DNA from: JBNKEI01 sp050288705
GTDB lineage: Bacteria; Myxococcota; Myxococcia; Myxococcales; UBA5297
Direction: 5' to 3'
NCBI GenBank assembly: GCA_050288705.1
Contig: JBNKEI010000052.1
Span: forward strand, 1 to 51,897
DNA length: 51,897 nt
Positions 25,466 to 34,432 of the stretch are shown here, in pieces. Both the position numbers and the translations under genes were made by a program. Within the stretch, counting starts at the first letter, position 1. Each line of letters starts with the position of its first letter. Below the pieces are notes generated by a model. It was not told the origin of the DNA, did no database searches, and was given only the letters and a program-made list of their open reading frames with translations.

Positions 25466-26620
25466 TCATAGTGCCTCCTCGTAGATGACTTCCACATCTC
25501 GCCGATTAGGGAACCGGGGATTGGTAACCATGCACGGGTCAACAAGCGCGTGCTCGGCAAGTTCCGGAATATCCGAACGGTGCATACCTACATTGCCGAG
25601 AGTAGACGAGAGCCCGACCTGATTTCGCAAGAAAGTAATGGCCTCTTGAATAGCAACCCTTATTTGCCGTTCAGTCAAACCCTGCAAATGCAACCCCATG
25701 AGCCTTCCAATGTTTTGGTAGCGCTCGCTGGCAAACTGAAAGTTGTAGGACATCATATGCTCCACCAACAACGAATTACATTGACCATGGGGAAGATCTA
25801 GTAATCCGCCCAGGCTGTGCGCCAAGGCATGCACACCACCGAGACTAGCGTTGGAGAACGCCAGACCTGCCTCCAAACTTCCCAGCATTATTTTTCCCCG
25901 TAACTCAATTGCCTGAGGGTGCTGCAGACTAGGAAGTAGGTTGGGATAGATAAGGTTGATGGCCTGAACAGCATGCAAATCAGTAAGCGGCGACGAAGCA
26001 TTGGACACATAGGCTTCCATCGCGTGTATTAGTGCGTCCATACCCGTACAGGCGGTAAGAAATGCATCCATCGAGGTTAGCGGCTCTGGGTCTACCAGCG
26101 ATACGTCTGGCACCACTGCTTTGCTGATAATCGCCACCTTAGAATCATTCTCCACATCACGAATGATGGCAAATTGAGAAATATCGGCTGAAGTGCCGCC
26201 AGTGGTTGGCACGCAAATCAGTGGCGGCATCACATTCGACACTTCGTCCACGCCCACATAGTCGAGAATAGAACCACTGTTTGAAGCGATAATTCCAATG
26301 CCTTTGGCGCAGTCAATGGGGCTTCCTCCGCCCACTGCGACTATCACATCACATTCCTGCTCGCGGTAGAACTGCGCTCCTTCGCTAACCTCGTAAGAGC
26401 GAGGATTAGGCGAAACTTTCCAAAAAACACTATGCCGCACTCCAAAAGAATCGAGGCTGGCTTCGACCTCGCTCACCCAACCGGCTGCCAACACTCCCTG
26501 GTCAGTCACAATCAGCGCGTGCCGTCCTCCAAAGTTCTTGGCGTATTGCCCGGCTAGATTCCGAGCCCCCACTCCAAAGACAATTTCTGGAGCCACGAAT
26601 TTGCGTAGTTCAAGTTGCAT
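25466..26620 (-). CDS. Iron-containing alcohol dehydrogenase (group III)
   Basis: The 384-residue NAD(P)-dependent enzyme reduces aldehydes or oxidises alcohols. Family marks are the opening FVAPEIVFGVGA, the nucleotide loop AVGGGSPIDCAKGIG, FAIIRD and SVLLD-type strand (DVSLVDPEPL), and the metal-binding region with TGMDALIHAMEAY, GGVHALAHSLGGLLDLPHGQ and histidines in the expected order. Similar enzymes include YqhD/AdhB-type and 1,3-propanediol-dehydrogenase-like proteins; the substrate is uncertain. A GTG at 26674 would add 18 residues that are unlike the family, so the ATG at 26620 is preferred, although neither has a clear ribosome site. Divergent from ahpC; joined to the hybrid kinase downstream. 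Confidence 0.9.
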   Translation of the reverse strand: MQLELRKFVAPEIVFGVGARNLAGQYAKNFGGRHALIVTDQGVLAAGWVSEVEASLDSFGVRHSVFWKVSPNPRSYEVSEGAQFYREQECDVIVAVGGGSPIDCAKGIGIIASNSGSILDYVGVDEVSNVMPPLICVPTTGGTSADISQFAIIRDVENDSKVAIISKAVVPDVSLVDPEPLTSMDAFLTACTGMDALIHAMEAYVSNASSPLTDLHAVQAINLIYPNLLPSLQHPQAIELRGKIMLGSLEAGLAFSNASLGGVHALAHSLGGLLDLPHGQCNSLLVEHMMSYNFQFASERYQNIGRLMGLHLQGLTERQIRVAIQEAITFLRNQVGLSSTLGNVGMHRSDIPELAEHALVDPCMVTNPRFPNRRDVEVIYEEAL

Positions 26621-26846
26621 CGGTTGCTGTTGATTGTAATTTTCCACTGATCGCACAATTTTAAGTTGCCGCACTCTGTAAAAAAATCAACCTTGTGCGT
26701 TGCTGAAAAAATTGAGGTAGCGGAGGGAAAGAGCATGCTCACGCTCGCAAGAACCTTGTTATATTCACATAAAACCATAATTAGTATGTTTACTACGTAT
26801 GGTTGACTAACTAGCGGGTTCTCGAACCAAACCTGGGAGAATACAA

Positions 26847-27410
26847 ATGTTATTGATGAATATGACAGTCCCTGAATTCAGGGCCAAGGCTTTTCATAAT
26901 GGCGAATTCAAAACAATTACCAATCAGGACCTTAAAGGGAAATGGTCAGTATTTTTCTTCTACCCAGCTGACTTTACCTTCGTTTGCCCTACAGAGCTTG
27001 CCGACTTGGCAGACAAATATGAGAAGCTTAAATCACTGAACATAGAAGTGTATTCCATCAGTTCTGACACCGAATATGTGCATAAAGCTTGGCATGACAC
27101 CTCAGAAACCATTCAACGAATTAAGTTCCCTATGTTGGCTGACCCCACTGGCATGCTAGGTCGAGCTTTCGGTGTCTACATCGAAGAAGAGGGCATGTCT
27201 TATCGAGGGACATTTGTCATAGACCCTCAGGAAAAAGTGAAGATTGTCGAGATTCATGACAAAGGAATTGGGCGCAATAGCGATGAGCTGGTGCGCAAAA
27301 TTCAAGCAGCACAGTTTGTCGCTTCTCATCCTGACGAAGTATGCCCTGCAAAATGGTCTCCAGGCTCGCCTACTTTAAAACCCGGAATAAACCTTATTGG
27401 AAAAATCTAA
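26847..27410 (+). CDS. ahpC: Alkyl hydroperoxide reductase C (2-Cys peroxiredoxin)
   Basis: The 187-residue cytosolic peroxidase reduces H2O2, organic peroxides and peroxynitrite. The peroxidatic cysteine sits in FYPADFTFVCPTELADL, and the resolving cysteine in HPDEVCPAKW near the C-terminus, the 2-Cys arrangement of AhpC. Length matches E. coli AhpC. No ahpF is adjacent, so thioredoxin or another reductase must recycle it. GGGAG precedes the ATG by eight bases. It is divergent from the dehydrogenase gene. The roughly 225 bases between the two starts may hold oxidative-stress regulation, but I saw no OxyR- or Fur-like box I could defend. Confidence 0.96.
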   Translation: MLLMNMTVPEFRAKAFHNGEFKTITNQDLKGKWSVFFFYPADFTFVCPTELADLADKYEKLKSLNIEVYSISSDTEYVHKAWHDTSETIQRIKFPMLADPTGMLGRAFGVYIEEEGMSYRGTFVIDPQEKVKIVEIHDKGIGRNSDELVRKIQAAQFVASHPDEVCPAKWSPGSPTLKPGINLIGKI

Positions 27411-27482
27411 GAGTAGCCTTTTGCCGTGAAGTCACACATTATAGAACTGTATGTCAATTTGTGATAATCCGTCGTAGTAGCA

Positions 27483-27597
27483 GTAGCGCGGGGGCTTGTC
27501 CCCCGCCATTTGGTCTGCCTGAGTGACTTAATGCATCAATTGATTTTGTTAGTAAAATCAAGATATTCGAGACCGGCAGAGGACAAGCCCGCGCTAC
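27483..27597. repeat. 115-base element with terminal inverted repeats (MITE/REP-like)
   Basis: The left end (27483-27507, GTAGCGCGGGGGCTTGTCCC then CCGCC) and the right end (27575-27597, GGCAGAGGACAAGCCCGCGC then TAC) are imperfect inverted repeats that begin and end on GTAGCGCG/CGCGCTAC. A second inverted repeat lies inside: TTGATTTT at 27540-27547 with AAAATCAA at 27554-27561. There is no ORF. The structure fits a small non-autonomous mobile element or REP-type palindrome. The repeats are seen directly; mobility is inferred. Confidence 0.7.
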
Positions 27598-27624
27598 ATA
27601 AAAACATAGATTTGTCAAGCAAAT

Positions 27625-27642
27625 TTAGAACCCGATTGCCCT
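27625..27642. repeat. 18-base motif shared with 16485-16502
   Basis: TTAGAACCCGATTGCCCT is the second copy of the motif before trpD, with one base changed. It lies 28 bases after the inverted-repeat element. The rest of the spacer up to the acyltransferase start (27643-27819) holds no other feature I can name. Confidence 0.5.
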
Positions 27643-27819
27643 AGATGTCAAATTCTTCACGCTTGACCTCGTTACCGTCGACGTTTAGGATCAAGAATTT
27701 GGATTGCTCGCACCTCCAACCCTGATTCTCCATTCAGACCCTTTGGAAGATGGACTTTAGAAAAAAGGGGGGAGGCATCTAATTTGAATAGAGAATATTG
27801 AATTATTAATGGAGCGCTA

Positions 27820-28968
27820 ATGCGACTTAAATTAATTGATATAGCCAGAGGGACAAGCATTATACTAGTCGCTTTCTCTCATTCGCATCTCATGCGCGAG
27901 ATCCCACAATTAAATCACGCCCTAGCTCTGTTTAGAATGCCACTTTTTTTCTTTTTATCCGGCGTATTTTTCAAAGAAATCGTATCCTTCAGAAAAGTTT
28001 TGGGCAGTAAAACGGACACATTATTAAAACCTTACTTCTTGACTTTATTTGCTGCCATCATTTACATGGCAGACACCAACAACTTAAACGAACCTTGGTC
28101 AGCAATAGCAGGAATTTTTTACGGCAACGGTCATACAATCCCCTTGGCTGCTTTTGTACCCTTGTGGTTTTTGACTCATCTATGGTTTCTCTATGTTTTT
28201 ATCCATGCGCTATTTAGTGTAACAAAAATTCAGTCCAGACACGTTATTTGGCAAGTTGTTTTTGTTGTATTTCTTTTAACAACAGGGACCTGGACGATTA
28301 AACTATTCTGGATGGAGGAGACCGCCTTTCCCGGCCTTCCCTTTAGCCTAGACCTAGCCTTGATTAGCGCAGCATTTTTTTCTGCGGGAAGATTTTTGCA
28401 GAAACAAGTCAAAGCATTTATACCCAACCTAGCTATTTTACTCATAGCCCTATCAGGCTGGTTATTGATCGGCTTCGGCACCAACGCCTCGGTTGATCTT
28501 AATCAACGGATTTACACCAATCCGCTTTTCGGGACCATAGGCGCAAGTATGGGGATATATTTGATACTAAGTTTTTCATATTACGTTCAAACATTTTCTC
28601 CTTTAACTAGCTTCCTTCGTTATGCAGGAGAAAGCAGTCTCTTTATTTTAATTTTCCACTGTTTCTTCGAGTCAAAAATCTATTATTTGCTATTACCTGC
28701 ACAAAAGCTACCGGGCTTTATAACGTCGATCATAGCTTTCCTTGCCTGCATAAGCATTCCCCTAGTTATTCGCGAAATAGTTCGACGTAATGATTATCTT
28801 GCTCTCGCCTACTTACCGCTAAAGAAGAATAATAGACTACTTATTCGGCTAGGTTTTTTTAAGTCTGCCGAACCAGGTACAAACGTCGATTATTTGCTAG
28901 AAGACCGCGCTTCAGTCGGCATTTGTCCTCCGGCTACAGCTCAAGCAGAGCACACCCGAAGTTTGTAA
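27820..28968 (+). CDS. Acyltransferase 3 family membrane protein
   Basis: The 382-residue integral membrane protein has about ten hydrophobic helices. It opens with the acyltransferase 3 pattern RLKLIDIARGTSIILVAFSH, followed by FRMPLFFFLSGVFF and later FLTHLWFLYVFI. The family (OafA, fucose-4-O-acetylase-like, NodX) moves acetyl or other acyl groups onto cell-surface sugars. The histidine in VAFSHSH corresponds to the conserved catalytic or acceptor-site residue. A cytoplasmic tail ends the protein. GGAG lies eight bases before the ATG. It stands alone between the inverted-repeat element and the riboswitch, with AT-rich composition. Its substrate cannot be deduced from the neighbours. Confidence 0.85.
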   Translation: MRLKLIDIARGTSIILVAFSHSHLMREIPQLNHALALFRMPLFFFLSGVFFKEIVSFRKVLGSKTDTLLKPYFLTLFAAIIYMADTNNLNEPWSAIAGIFYGNGHTIPLAAFVPLWFLTHLWFLYVFIHALFSVTKIQSRHVIWQVVFVVFLLTTGTWTIKLFWMEETAFPGLPFSLDLALISAAFFSAGRFLQKQVKAFIPNLAILLIALSGWLLIGFGTNASVDLNQRIYTNPLFGTIGASMGIYLILSFSYYVQTFSPLTSFLRYAGESSLFILIFHCFFESKIYYLLLPAQKLPGFITSIIAFLACISIPLVIREIVRRNDYLALAYLPLKKNNRLLIRLGFFKSAEPGTNVDYLLEDRASVGICPPATAQAEHTRSL

Positions 28969-29054
28969 CTTATTTGTTATGTCGCCCTGCTATTTCCCTG
29001 CTATTTCATTGACACCCTGACAGATGCCGGTGTACAAGCTCCCTCCACATTTGA

Positions 29055-29245
29055 ATAGATAAGCTAGGGTGCCCAATTCGGGCATAACAGGGAAGACCGG
29101 TGCAAAGCCGGCGCGGTCGCGCCACTGTAAGTGGGAAGTCAGTTCTCCAAGGTCACTCGAAGAAATTCGGGGAAGACGAGAAACGACGCCAAAGAATCGC
29201 CAAAACGATTCGACGATATCCACCAGCCAGGAGACCTACCCTCAG
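29055..29245 (+). ncRNA. Adenosylcobalamin riboswitch
   Basis: The conserved blocks appear in order: GGGTGCCC..GGGCATAACAGGGAA (29067-29093), CCGGTGCAAAGCCGGCGCGG (29098-29117), TCGCGCCACTGTAAGTGGG (to about 29136), and the B12 box AGCCAGGAGACCTACC (29225-29240). The GCGCCACTGTAA and B12-box sequences are diagnostic of the cobalamin family. It ends about 20 bases before the receptor start, overlapping the AGGAG ribosome-site region, so control of translation by masking the site is likely. It should shut the whole uptake operon down when cobalamin is plentiful. Outer boundaries are approximate. Confidence 0.95.
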
Positions 29246-29263
29246 CAAATAGGAGATATCTCG

Positions 29264-31339
29264 ATGACTATTCGCATCGAGGTTGCCAGGCGCGCGGATC
29301 GCTGGCTAGCTCGCATAGGGCAGGTTATTGCCTTTGGTTTTTCCGGCAAATTTACTAAGGCACTTTGTGTCGCATGGTGCCTTTTCTTTTCGGCAAGTTT
29401 TTCTTATGCCGATTCTGCTGAGCCTGCATCCTCAAAATACCAAACCGTAGTAATTGGAGAAAAAAGTCCGCTAGGCCCTATCAAAGCGCCATCGGTGGCA
29501 GGCTCGACTATTCGTCGCGACCAACTAGATGGCCCGGCGCTGCAAGCATCAGACGTTCTGCGCACTCAACCAGGATTATTAATTACCGAATCAGGGGGAC
29601 TCGGTGCGCCCTCTACTGCTGCCATTCGTGGCGCAAGCGCAGCTTCCGTCCCGATCTATCTCGCTGATGTCCGATTAAACGACGACGTGGGCGGAACCGC
29701 CGATCTTTCTATGGTGCCACTGTGGCTCATTAATCACATCGAAATATACCGTGGCAATGCCCCCCTGGAATCCGATCGGCTTGGCCCGGGGGGAGCTATT
29801 TTTTTCGTACCCCAACGTCCGGTCAAAAATGCTGCCCGCCTGGGATTAGAAGGCGGGTCCTGGGGCGCCAAAAAGGTCTGGGGCTCGGGCGCTCTTCGTC
29901 TAGACCCGGTAGGCATATTAGCGGGCATGAGCTACCAAAGAGCAGACAATGACTACACCTTTTCCAATGATCAGGGAATGCTGCTCGCTCCCCAATCATT
30001 AGTGGCAGATAGCCGCAAAAATGCCGATGAACATAGCCTCGACAGCTGGGGCATTGCCCATGCCAAGCTCGGTAAAAGGATTTCCCTAGAAATTGTTGCC
30101 AATCACTTTTCCCGCGAGCGCGGTGTTCCTCGATTGGCGCTTTTGCCATCTCGACAAGCTCGTGAGCAAGCCACCCGCACTCTGGTCTCTTTAGGAGTAC
30201 GCATTCCTTGGGGTGTTGAGCAGCGCCTTGCGCTAGAGTCGCGCACCTCTTTGCTTTACGGGAAAAAGGTTTATAAAGATCCTTTAAAAGAATTGTCTCT
30301 CCGGGCACCCCATTTAGAAATTGCTGGGCAGCGGATAGCGCATACTTTTGGGGCTGAACTAAGTATTTACGACACCCTGCATATTCACTCGGCAATAGAC
30401 CTAGCACACGAAAGAATCAGTCGTGACCCAAATGAAGAAGAAATTCCATTGGGGCGTGCGCACCGTGAATTCGCTCGTCTCGCCATAAATGTAGAAAACC
30501 GTTTTACCGATTGGCTATCGCTTCATTTGCTTGCTAGCGGCGAATGTCATCATACCGGGTTGCGAAACTCATTTTGTGATGCTTTGGAACCCACCGGTCG
30601 GATAGGAATACAATTTCATATTAATACAGTAAGTATATTAACCAATGTTGGTCGCTATGTTCGTGTTCCGACTCTAGGGGAGCTTTATGGAGTATCGGGA
30701 ACTATTCATGGCAATGGAAACCTAGAATCAGAATCGGGTTTTTCTGCCGACTTAGGAATTCGTGCAAAAACAACAAAGAAGATGGCTTTTTTTCGGCAAG
30801 CATATGCTGACGCCTTCGTGTTTGCACAATGGTCAGACGGGCTTATAGCTTACCGGCGAACAGGACAAGGATTTGTTACTCCCTACAATGTAGGGCGAGC
30901 ACGAGTACTGGGGGTGGAACTTACCGCGGGTTTAGCTATCACCCCTATTATTAAAGCAGAAATATCTGCAACTGCGCTTGATCCCCGAGATACCTCGCCC
31001 GATCGAAGTATTGTAAACAATATTCTTCCTTATCGATCGCGACTTATTACCGGCCCGCGTATTCGTGTTGATTGGAAAAACCAACCGACAAGTTTTATAA
31101 GCAGTTTGGGAGGAGAAGTCCGCGCCCAATATCAATCGAGCCGCTATGTCGACCCAGCTGGACTCGGCGTAATTGGTGAACAAACCAGCGTGAACCTAGA
31201 AGCATTTTCTTCCTTTTTCCAAAAAGCAATTATGGTGCGGGCTCGTATTGCCGACCTTTTTGATTCTCAACGAACAGACATCATTGGTTACCCCTTACCT
31301 GGCCGAAGCATTTATTTCGGAATCGAGACATCTTTATGA
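29264..31339 (+). CDS. btuB: TonB-dependent cobalamin receptor, BtuB-like
   Basis: The 691-residue outer-membrane receptor has a long signal region (about 1-47; CVAWCLFFSASFSYADS). The plug domain follows: DVLRTQPGLLITESGG, AAIRGASAASVPIYLADVRL and IEIYRGNAPLESDRLGPGGA. The beta-barrel then runs to a C-terminal aromatic strand (SIYFGIETSL). The start at 29264 is chosen because the longer open frame runs back through the riboswitch and AGGAG lies just ahead of this ATG. The plug sequence is shared by many TonB receptors, so the B12 assignment rests mainly on the riboswitch and the BtuCDF genes behind it. No tonB is in the window. Its stop overlaps the lipoprotein start by four bases. Confidence 0.88.
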   Translation: MTIRIEVARRADRWLARIGQVIAFGFSGKFTKALCVAWCLFFSASFSYADSAEPASSKYQTVVIGEKSPLGPIKAPSVAGSTIRRDQLDGPALQASDVLRTQPGLLITESGGLGAPSTAAIRGASAASVPIYLADVRLNDDVGGTADLSMVPLWLINHIEIYRGNAPLESDRLGPGGAIFFVPQRPVKNAARLGLEGGSWGAKKVWGSGALRLDPVGILAGMSYQRADNDYTFSNDQGMLLAPQSLVADSRKNADEHSLDSWGIAHAKLGKRISLEIVANHFSRERGVPRLALLPSRQAREQATRTLVSLGVRIPWGVEQRLALESRTSLLYGKKVYKDPLKELSLRAPHLEIAGQRIAHTFGAELSIYDTLHIHSAIDLAHERISRDPNEEEIPLGRAHREFARLAINVENRFTDWLSLHLLASGECHHTGLRNSFCDALEPTGRIGIQFHINTVSILTNVGRYVRVPTLGELYGVSGTIHGNGNLESESGFSADLGIRAKTTKKMAFFRQAYADAFVFAQWSDGLIAYRRTGQGFVTPYNVGRARVLGVELTAGLAITPIIKAEISATALDPRDTSPDRSIVNNILPYRSRLITGPRIRVDWKNQPTSFISSLGGEVRAQYQSSRYVDPAGLGVIGEQTSVNLEAFSSFFQKAIMVRARIADLFDSQRTDIIGYPLPGRSIYFGIETSL

Positions 31340-32580
31340 ATAAACGTAAAAAATTTTACGTATTGGCATTTATTTTTTCAGGTTCATTTTTCACGAGTTT
31401 AGGAGGCTGCAATGTATCTGACCCTCCCTCGTCCACCGGAGGAGCTTTCCGAGGCGTAGTAATTGTGATGAGCGATCACAAATCAACTAACGTTGCTATC
31501 TCTAGAATTGACGGAACCACAATTTCCAGCTCATTTATTTCTAGCGCTGCTGCTAAACCAGGACTTAGTTTGGCGCTTTCTGGTGACATCGATGTTCCGG
31601 TGGTACCTCCTGCATCGGGACATGTGGTTCTTTTGGACCGATTTGGATCAAACGTTATTACTTGGCTAGACTTAGCAACTTCTAACGTAATTGCACAACT
31701 TGCGGTAGGTACAGAATTCGAATCAAATCCCCATGATTACATAGAAGTAGACCAGCAACGGGCTTTTGTTGCACGCTATGGTTCGAATTTGTCCCCTCAA
31801 GAAGAAGTTTTATTTGACGAAGGCGGTGACCTGCTTATTCTCGATATTTCCAACGCATCCCAACCAACCATTTCCGGGCGTATTGCCATGCCTGAAGAAA
31901 ACCCAGAACTTCAGCCACGACCAGGCAGCATGAATTGGCTCGGCAAAAATGTAGTCGTCACTTTAGAGCGTCATTCCGCCGATTTTTCAAAAATCGGAAC
32001 TGGACGAGTAGTAAGCGTTTCCCCAGCCACCAACACTATTGAATGGCGCATAGACTTAGAGGGTCTTACCAATTGCGGACGCCTGGCGTTATCTCCTTCT
32101 CGCCAACTGGCAGCCATTGCTTGTTCCAGTAAATTTCAAAAAATTAATGGGGCTTATAAACTTGACCCTTCTACAAGCGATATTGTTGTTTTCGATGCAA
32201 CCACTACGCCAATCAAAGAGCTGCGACGCTTAGGAGTGGCTCAAAGGCTTGATGCGGGAATATCGAAAAATATTAGTTTCGCTAGCGAAAACATTATTTT
32301 TGCTATTGCTTCGGGGGGAAATTCCACCCCTGGAGACAGAGCATTTGCGGTAAATGCCACCAATGGCAAAATCACCGACCTTCTAGAGGCAGCCAAACCA
32401 TACGTTTTGAATGGAATATATTGCTCGCCAGGCAATGGTGATTTGTGTCTTTTAACCGATGCCGAGCAAAGCAAATTACACCGTTGGAAAATTAATTCCG
32501 ACCATACCTTAACCCCACTAAGCGATGTAATCGTGGACACATTAATTGGTCTTCCTCCTCAAACTATTGGCGGATTATGA
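31336..32580 (+). CDS. Lipoprotein of the B12 uptake operon, probable beta-propeller
   Basis: The 414-residue protein starts with a lipoprotein signal peptide ending in the lipobox LGGC (Cys25), so it should be anchored to a membrane on the periplasmic or outer face. The mature part has repeated blocks like a YVTN-type beta-propeller: SGHVVLLDRFGSNVITWLDL, LLILDISNASQPTISGRIAM, GRVVSVSPATNTIEWRIDL and DIVVFDATTTPIKELRRLG. No enzyme motif is seen. It is embedded between the receptor and BtuC with four-base overlaps at both ends, so it is surely part of the uptake operon. It may be a surface or periplasmic cobalamin-binding accessory. No E. coli counterpart exists. The function is inferred from position only. 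Confidence 0.8.
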   Translation: MNKRKKFYVLAFIFSGSFFTSLGGCNVSDPPSSTGGAFRGVVIVMSDHKSTNVAISRIDGTTISSSFISSAAAKPGLSLALSGDIDVPVVPPASGHVVLLDRFGSNVITWLDLATSNVIAQLAVGTEFESNPHDYIEVDQQRAFVARYGSNLSPQEEVLFDEGGDLLILDISNASQPTISGRIAMPEENPELQPRPGSMNWLGKNVVVTLERHSADFSKIGTGRVVSVSPATNTIEWRIDLEGLTNCGRLALSPSRQLAAIACSSKFQKINGAYKLDPSTSDIVVFDATTTPIKELRRLGVAQRLDAGISKNISFASENIIFAIASGGNSTPGDRAFAVNATNGKITDLLEAAKPYVLNGIYCSPGNGDLCLLTDAEQSKLHRWKINSDHTLTPLSDVIVDTLIGLPPQTIGGL

Positions 32581-33587
32581 CCTTGCTCCCTAGCCACTGG
32601 CGCCGTCGATGGATTATTGCCTTTCTAGGCCTGATACTAGGCCTGGCCTTGATAAGCTATTGTCGGCTACACCTAGGTTCTAGTGATCAGGGAAATGTGC
32701 GCATTAGCTTGGCCTTTTGGTCACTGCGCACCGATGCAATTATTGTCGCCGCCATTGCCGGAAGCGCCTTAGCGGTAGCTGGGGTGTTACTGCAAGGCCT
32801 TTTTCGTAACCCTCTAGCCGATCCAGGCATTATTGGCGTAGGGGCAGGCGCCAATCTTGGTGGAATGCTAACCATGGTGGCTTGTGAAACTGCACTGGTC
32901 CAGCGAACCCTTCCTATTAATTACGAATTGGTACTTCCAATCGGTTGTGTTTTAGGTGCTGTTAGTACGCTAGGTATTCTTCTAATAATAATGCGTTTTA
33001 ATCAGGACTCAGTCACTGTGCTTCTGGCAGGAATGAGTCTGAGCATGCTGCTACTCAGTATAGGAGCTTTGGTGAAAGCCTTGGTCGCCGAACGCTGGGA
33101 AATGGCGCGAGCACTCATGACTTTCGCCATGGGAGACATCACCGGAAAAGGCATGCAGCATGTGCGTCTCACTGCCCCGTTGGCTATTGCCGGATTTGCG
33201 GCGGCATGGGTACTTGGCCGTCACCTAGATATTCTGCTCTCTGGCGAAGAAGAAGCGCGTTCTTTAGGCGTAGATGTGGGGGCGGTGCGCTTTTGGATAC
33301 TCATCTTCACCTCACTGCTGGTTGCTGCTGCGGTTACACTAGGCGGAAACATAGCCTTTGTAGGCTTAATGGTGCCTCACGTTCTTCGCCGCCTAATAGG
33401 AACCAATCATCGTGGTTTGTTGCCGTTGGCTGCATTGGGAGGCGCAGTGCTGGTAATTGCTTGCGATTGCGTTTCCGTGGCTTTAGACACCCGCAGTGTT
33501 ATCCCTCTAGGAGTCATTGTGGGAATCATTGGCGCGCCACTGCTATTTTTTATGTTTTTAAAGAATCGTAACCATGGAGTTCATTGA
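32577..33587 (+). CDS. btuC: Cobalamin ABC transporter permease, BtuC/FecCD family
   Basis: The 336-residue permease has about ten transmembrane helices and the FecCD-family marks: SLAFWSLRTDAIIVAAIAGS, LAVAGVLLQGLFRNPLADPG, and near the C-terminus GNIAFVGLMVPHVLRRLIGT, which contains the coupling-helix region that meets the ATPase. Length is typical of BtuC/FepD. The family includes iron-siderophore and haem permeases; the upstream cobalamin riboswitch and receptor argue for vitamin B12. Its ATG overlaps the lipoprotein stop by four bases. Confidence 0.93.
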   Translation: MTLLPSHWRRRWIIAFLGLILGLALISYCRLHLGSSDQGNVRISLAFWSLRTDAIIVAAIAGSALAVAGVLLQGLFRNPLADPGIIGVGAGANLGGMLTMVACETALVQRTLPINYELVLPIGCVLGAVSTLGILLIIMRFNQDSVTVLLAGMSLSMLLLSIGALVKALVAERWEMARALMTFAMGDITGKGMQHVRLTAPLAIAGFAAAWVLGRHLDILLSGEEEARSLGVDVGAVRFWILIFTSLLVAAAVTLGGNIAFVGLMVPHVLRRLIGTNHRGLLPLAALGGAVLVIACDCVSVALDTRSVIPLGVIVGIIGAPLLFFMFLKNRNHGVH

Positions 33588-33610
33588 GCATAAGGGAGCA
33601 AAAGACCATT

Positions 33611-34411
33611 ATGAGTTTTAATGAGTGCCCTCCTAACCTTGCTAAATGCCTATTGGTGGCCGAAAATATTGCTATTAGTCGCAGCAATCGCGTAGTTATC
33701 AGTAATGCCTCGTTACATGTTATGCCCGGAGAAATACTTGCTATTTTAGGACCAAATGGCGCTGGTAAAAGCACCTTGCTAAAAGCGTTACTGGGATTCA
33801 TTCCCCTCAGTGAAGGAAGAATTAGCATTCAAGGCCGTGATTTGGAAAAAATTTCTCTTGGCGAGCGCGCTGGTTACCTAGCTTACGTGCCGCAACGATC
33901 AGAGCTAAAAGCGAATATAACCGTTAGCGAGGTAGTAAGCATGGGTCGCTTCGCCCATCGGGGCGGAAAACTTGGTTTAAATGCCCACGATTATGAGGCC
34001 ATTTTTTCGGCAATGACCGTTACGGACACAAAAAACCTTGCGCAAAGGCTTTTCTCTACTCTTTCCGGCGGAGAACAAGCACGAGTACTTATTGCGCGTG
34101 CCCTGGCTACTGAAGCTCCCATCTTACTTCTCGATGAGCCCACCGCCAGTCTCGACATCCCTCATGCCATGGACTGCCTGTTTTGTTTGCGGCTGCTAGC
34201 TAATGCTGGCAAGGGAGTGCTGGTAGTAATGCATGATTTGAATCAAGCACGAGAGTGGACTGATCGCGCGCTCTTAATAAACCAAGGACGCGTGGTCCAT
34301 TGCGGCCCTTCGTCGGAGGTTATAATCAATTCGCACGTAGCGCCGATATATGGAGTGGAGCTTATTGCCGGCGGCGCTTATGGATTCCGACGCATCCCCC
34401 CAACGCATTAA
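33611..34411 (+). CDS. btuD: Cobalamin ABC transporter ATPase, BtuD-like
   Basis: The 266-residue ABC ATPase powers the BtuC channel. Walker A is LGPNGAGKSTLLKALLG, the Q-loop is YVPQRS, the signature is LSGGEQARVLIARALA, Walker B is ILLLDEPTASLD, and the switch histidine is in VVMHDLNQA. These are the features of the FepC/BtuD/HmuV class. A TTG at 33584, overlapping the btuC stop, is also in frame, but the ATG at 33611 is preceded by GGGAG and begins where family similarity starts. B12 specificity comes from the operon. Confidence 0.93.
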   Translation: MSFNECPPNLAKCLLVAENIAISRSNRVVISNASLHVMPGEILAILGPNGAGKSTLLKALLGFIPLSEGRISIQGRDLEKISLGERAGYLAYVPQRSELKANITVSEVVSMGRFAHRGGKLGLNAHDYEAIFSAMTVTDTKNLAQRLFSTLSGGEQARVLIARALATEAPILLLDEPTASLDIPHAMDCLFCLRLLANAGKGVLVVMHDLNQAREWTDRALLINQGRVVHCGPSSEVIINSHVAPIYGVELIAGGAYGFRRIPPTH

Positions 34412-34432
34412 CGAGTATTCTTCGGATTTATC

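Noticed and set aside
29069..29263. Longer N-terminus for the B12 receptor
   Set aside because: The extra 65 codons lie inside the cobalamin riboswitch; the ATG at 29264 has a ribosome site followed by a signal peptide.
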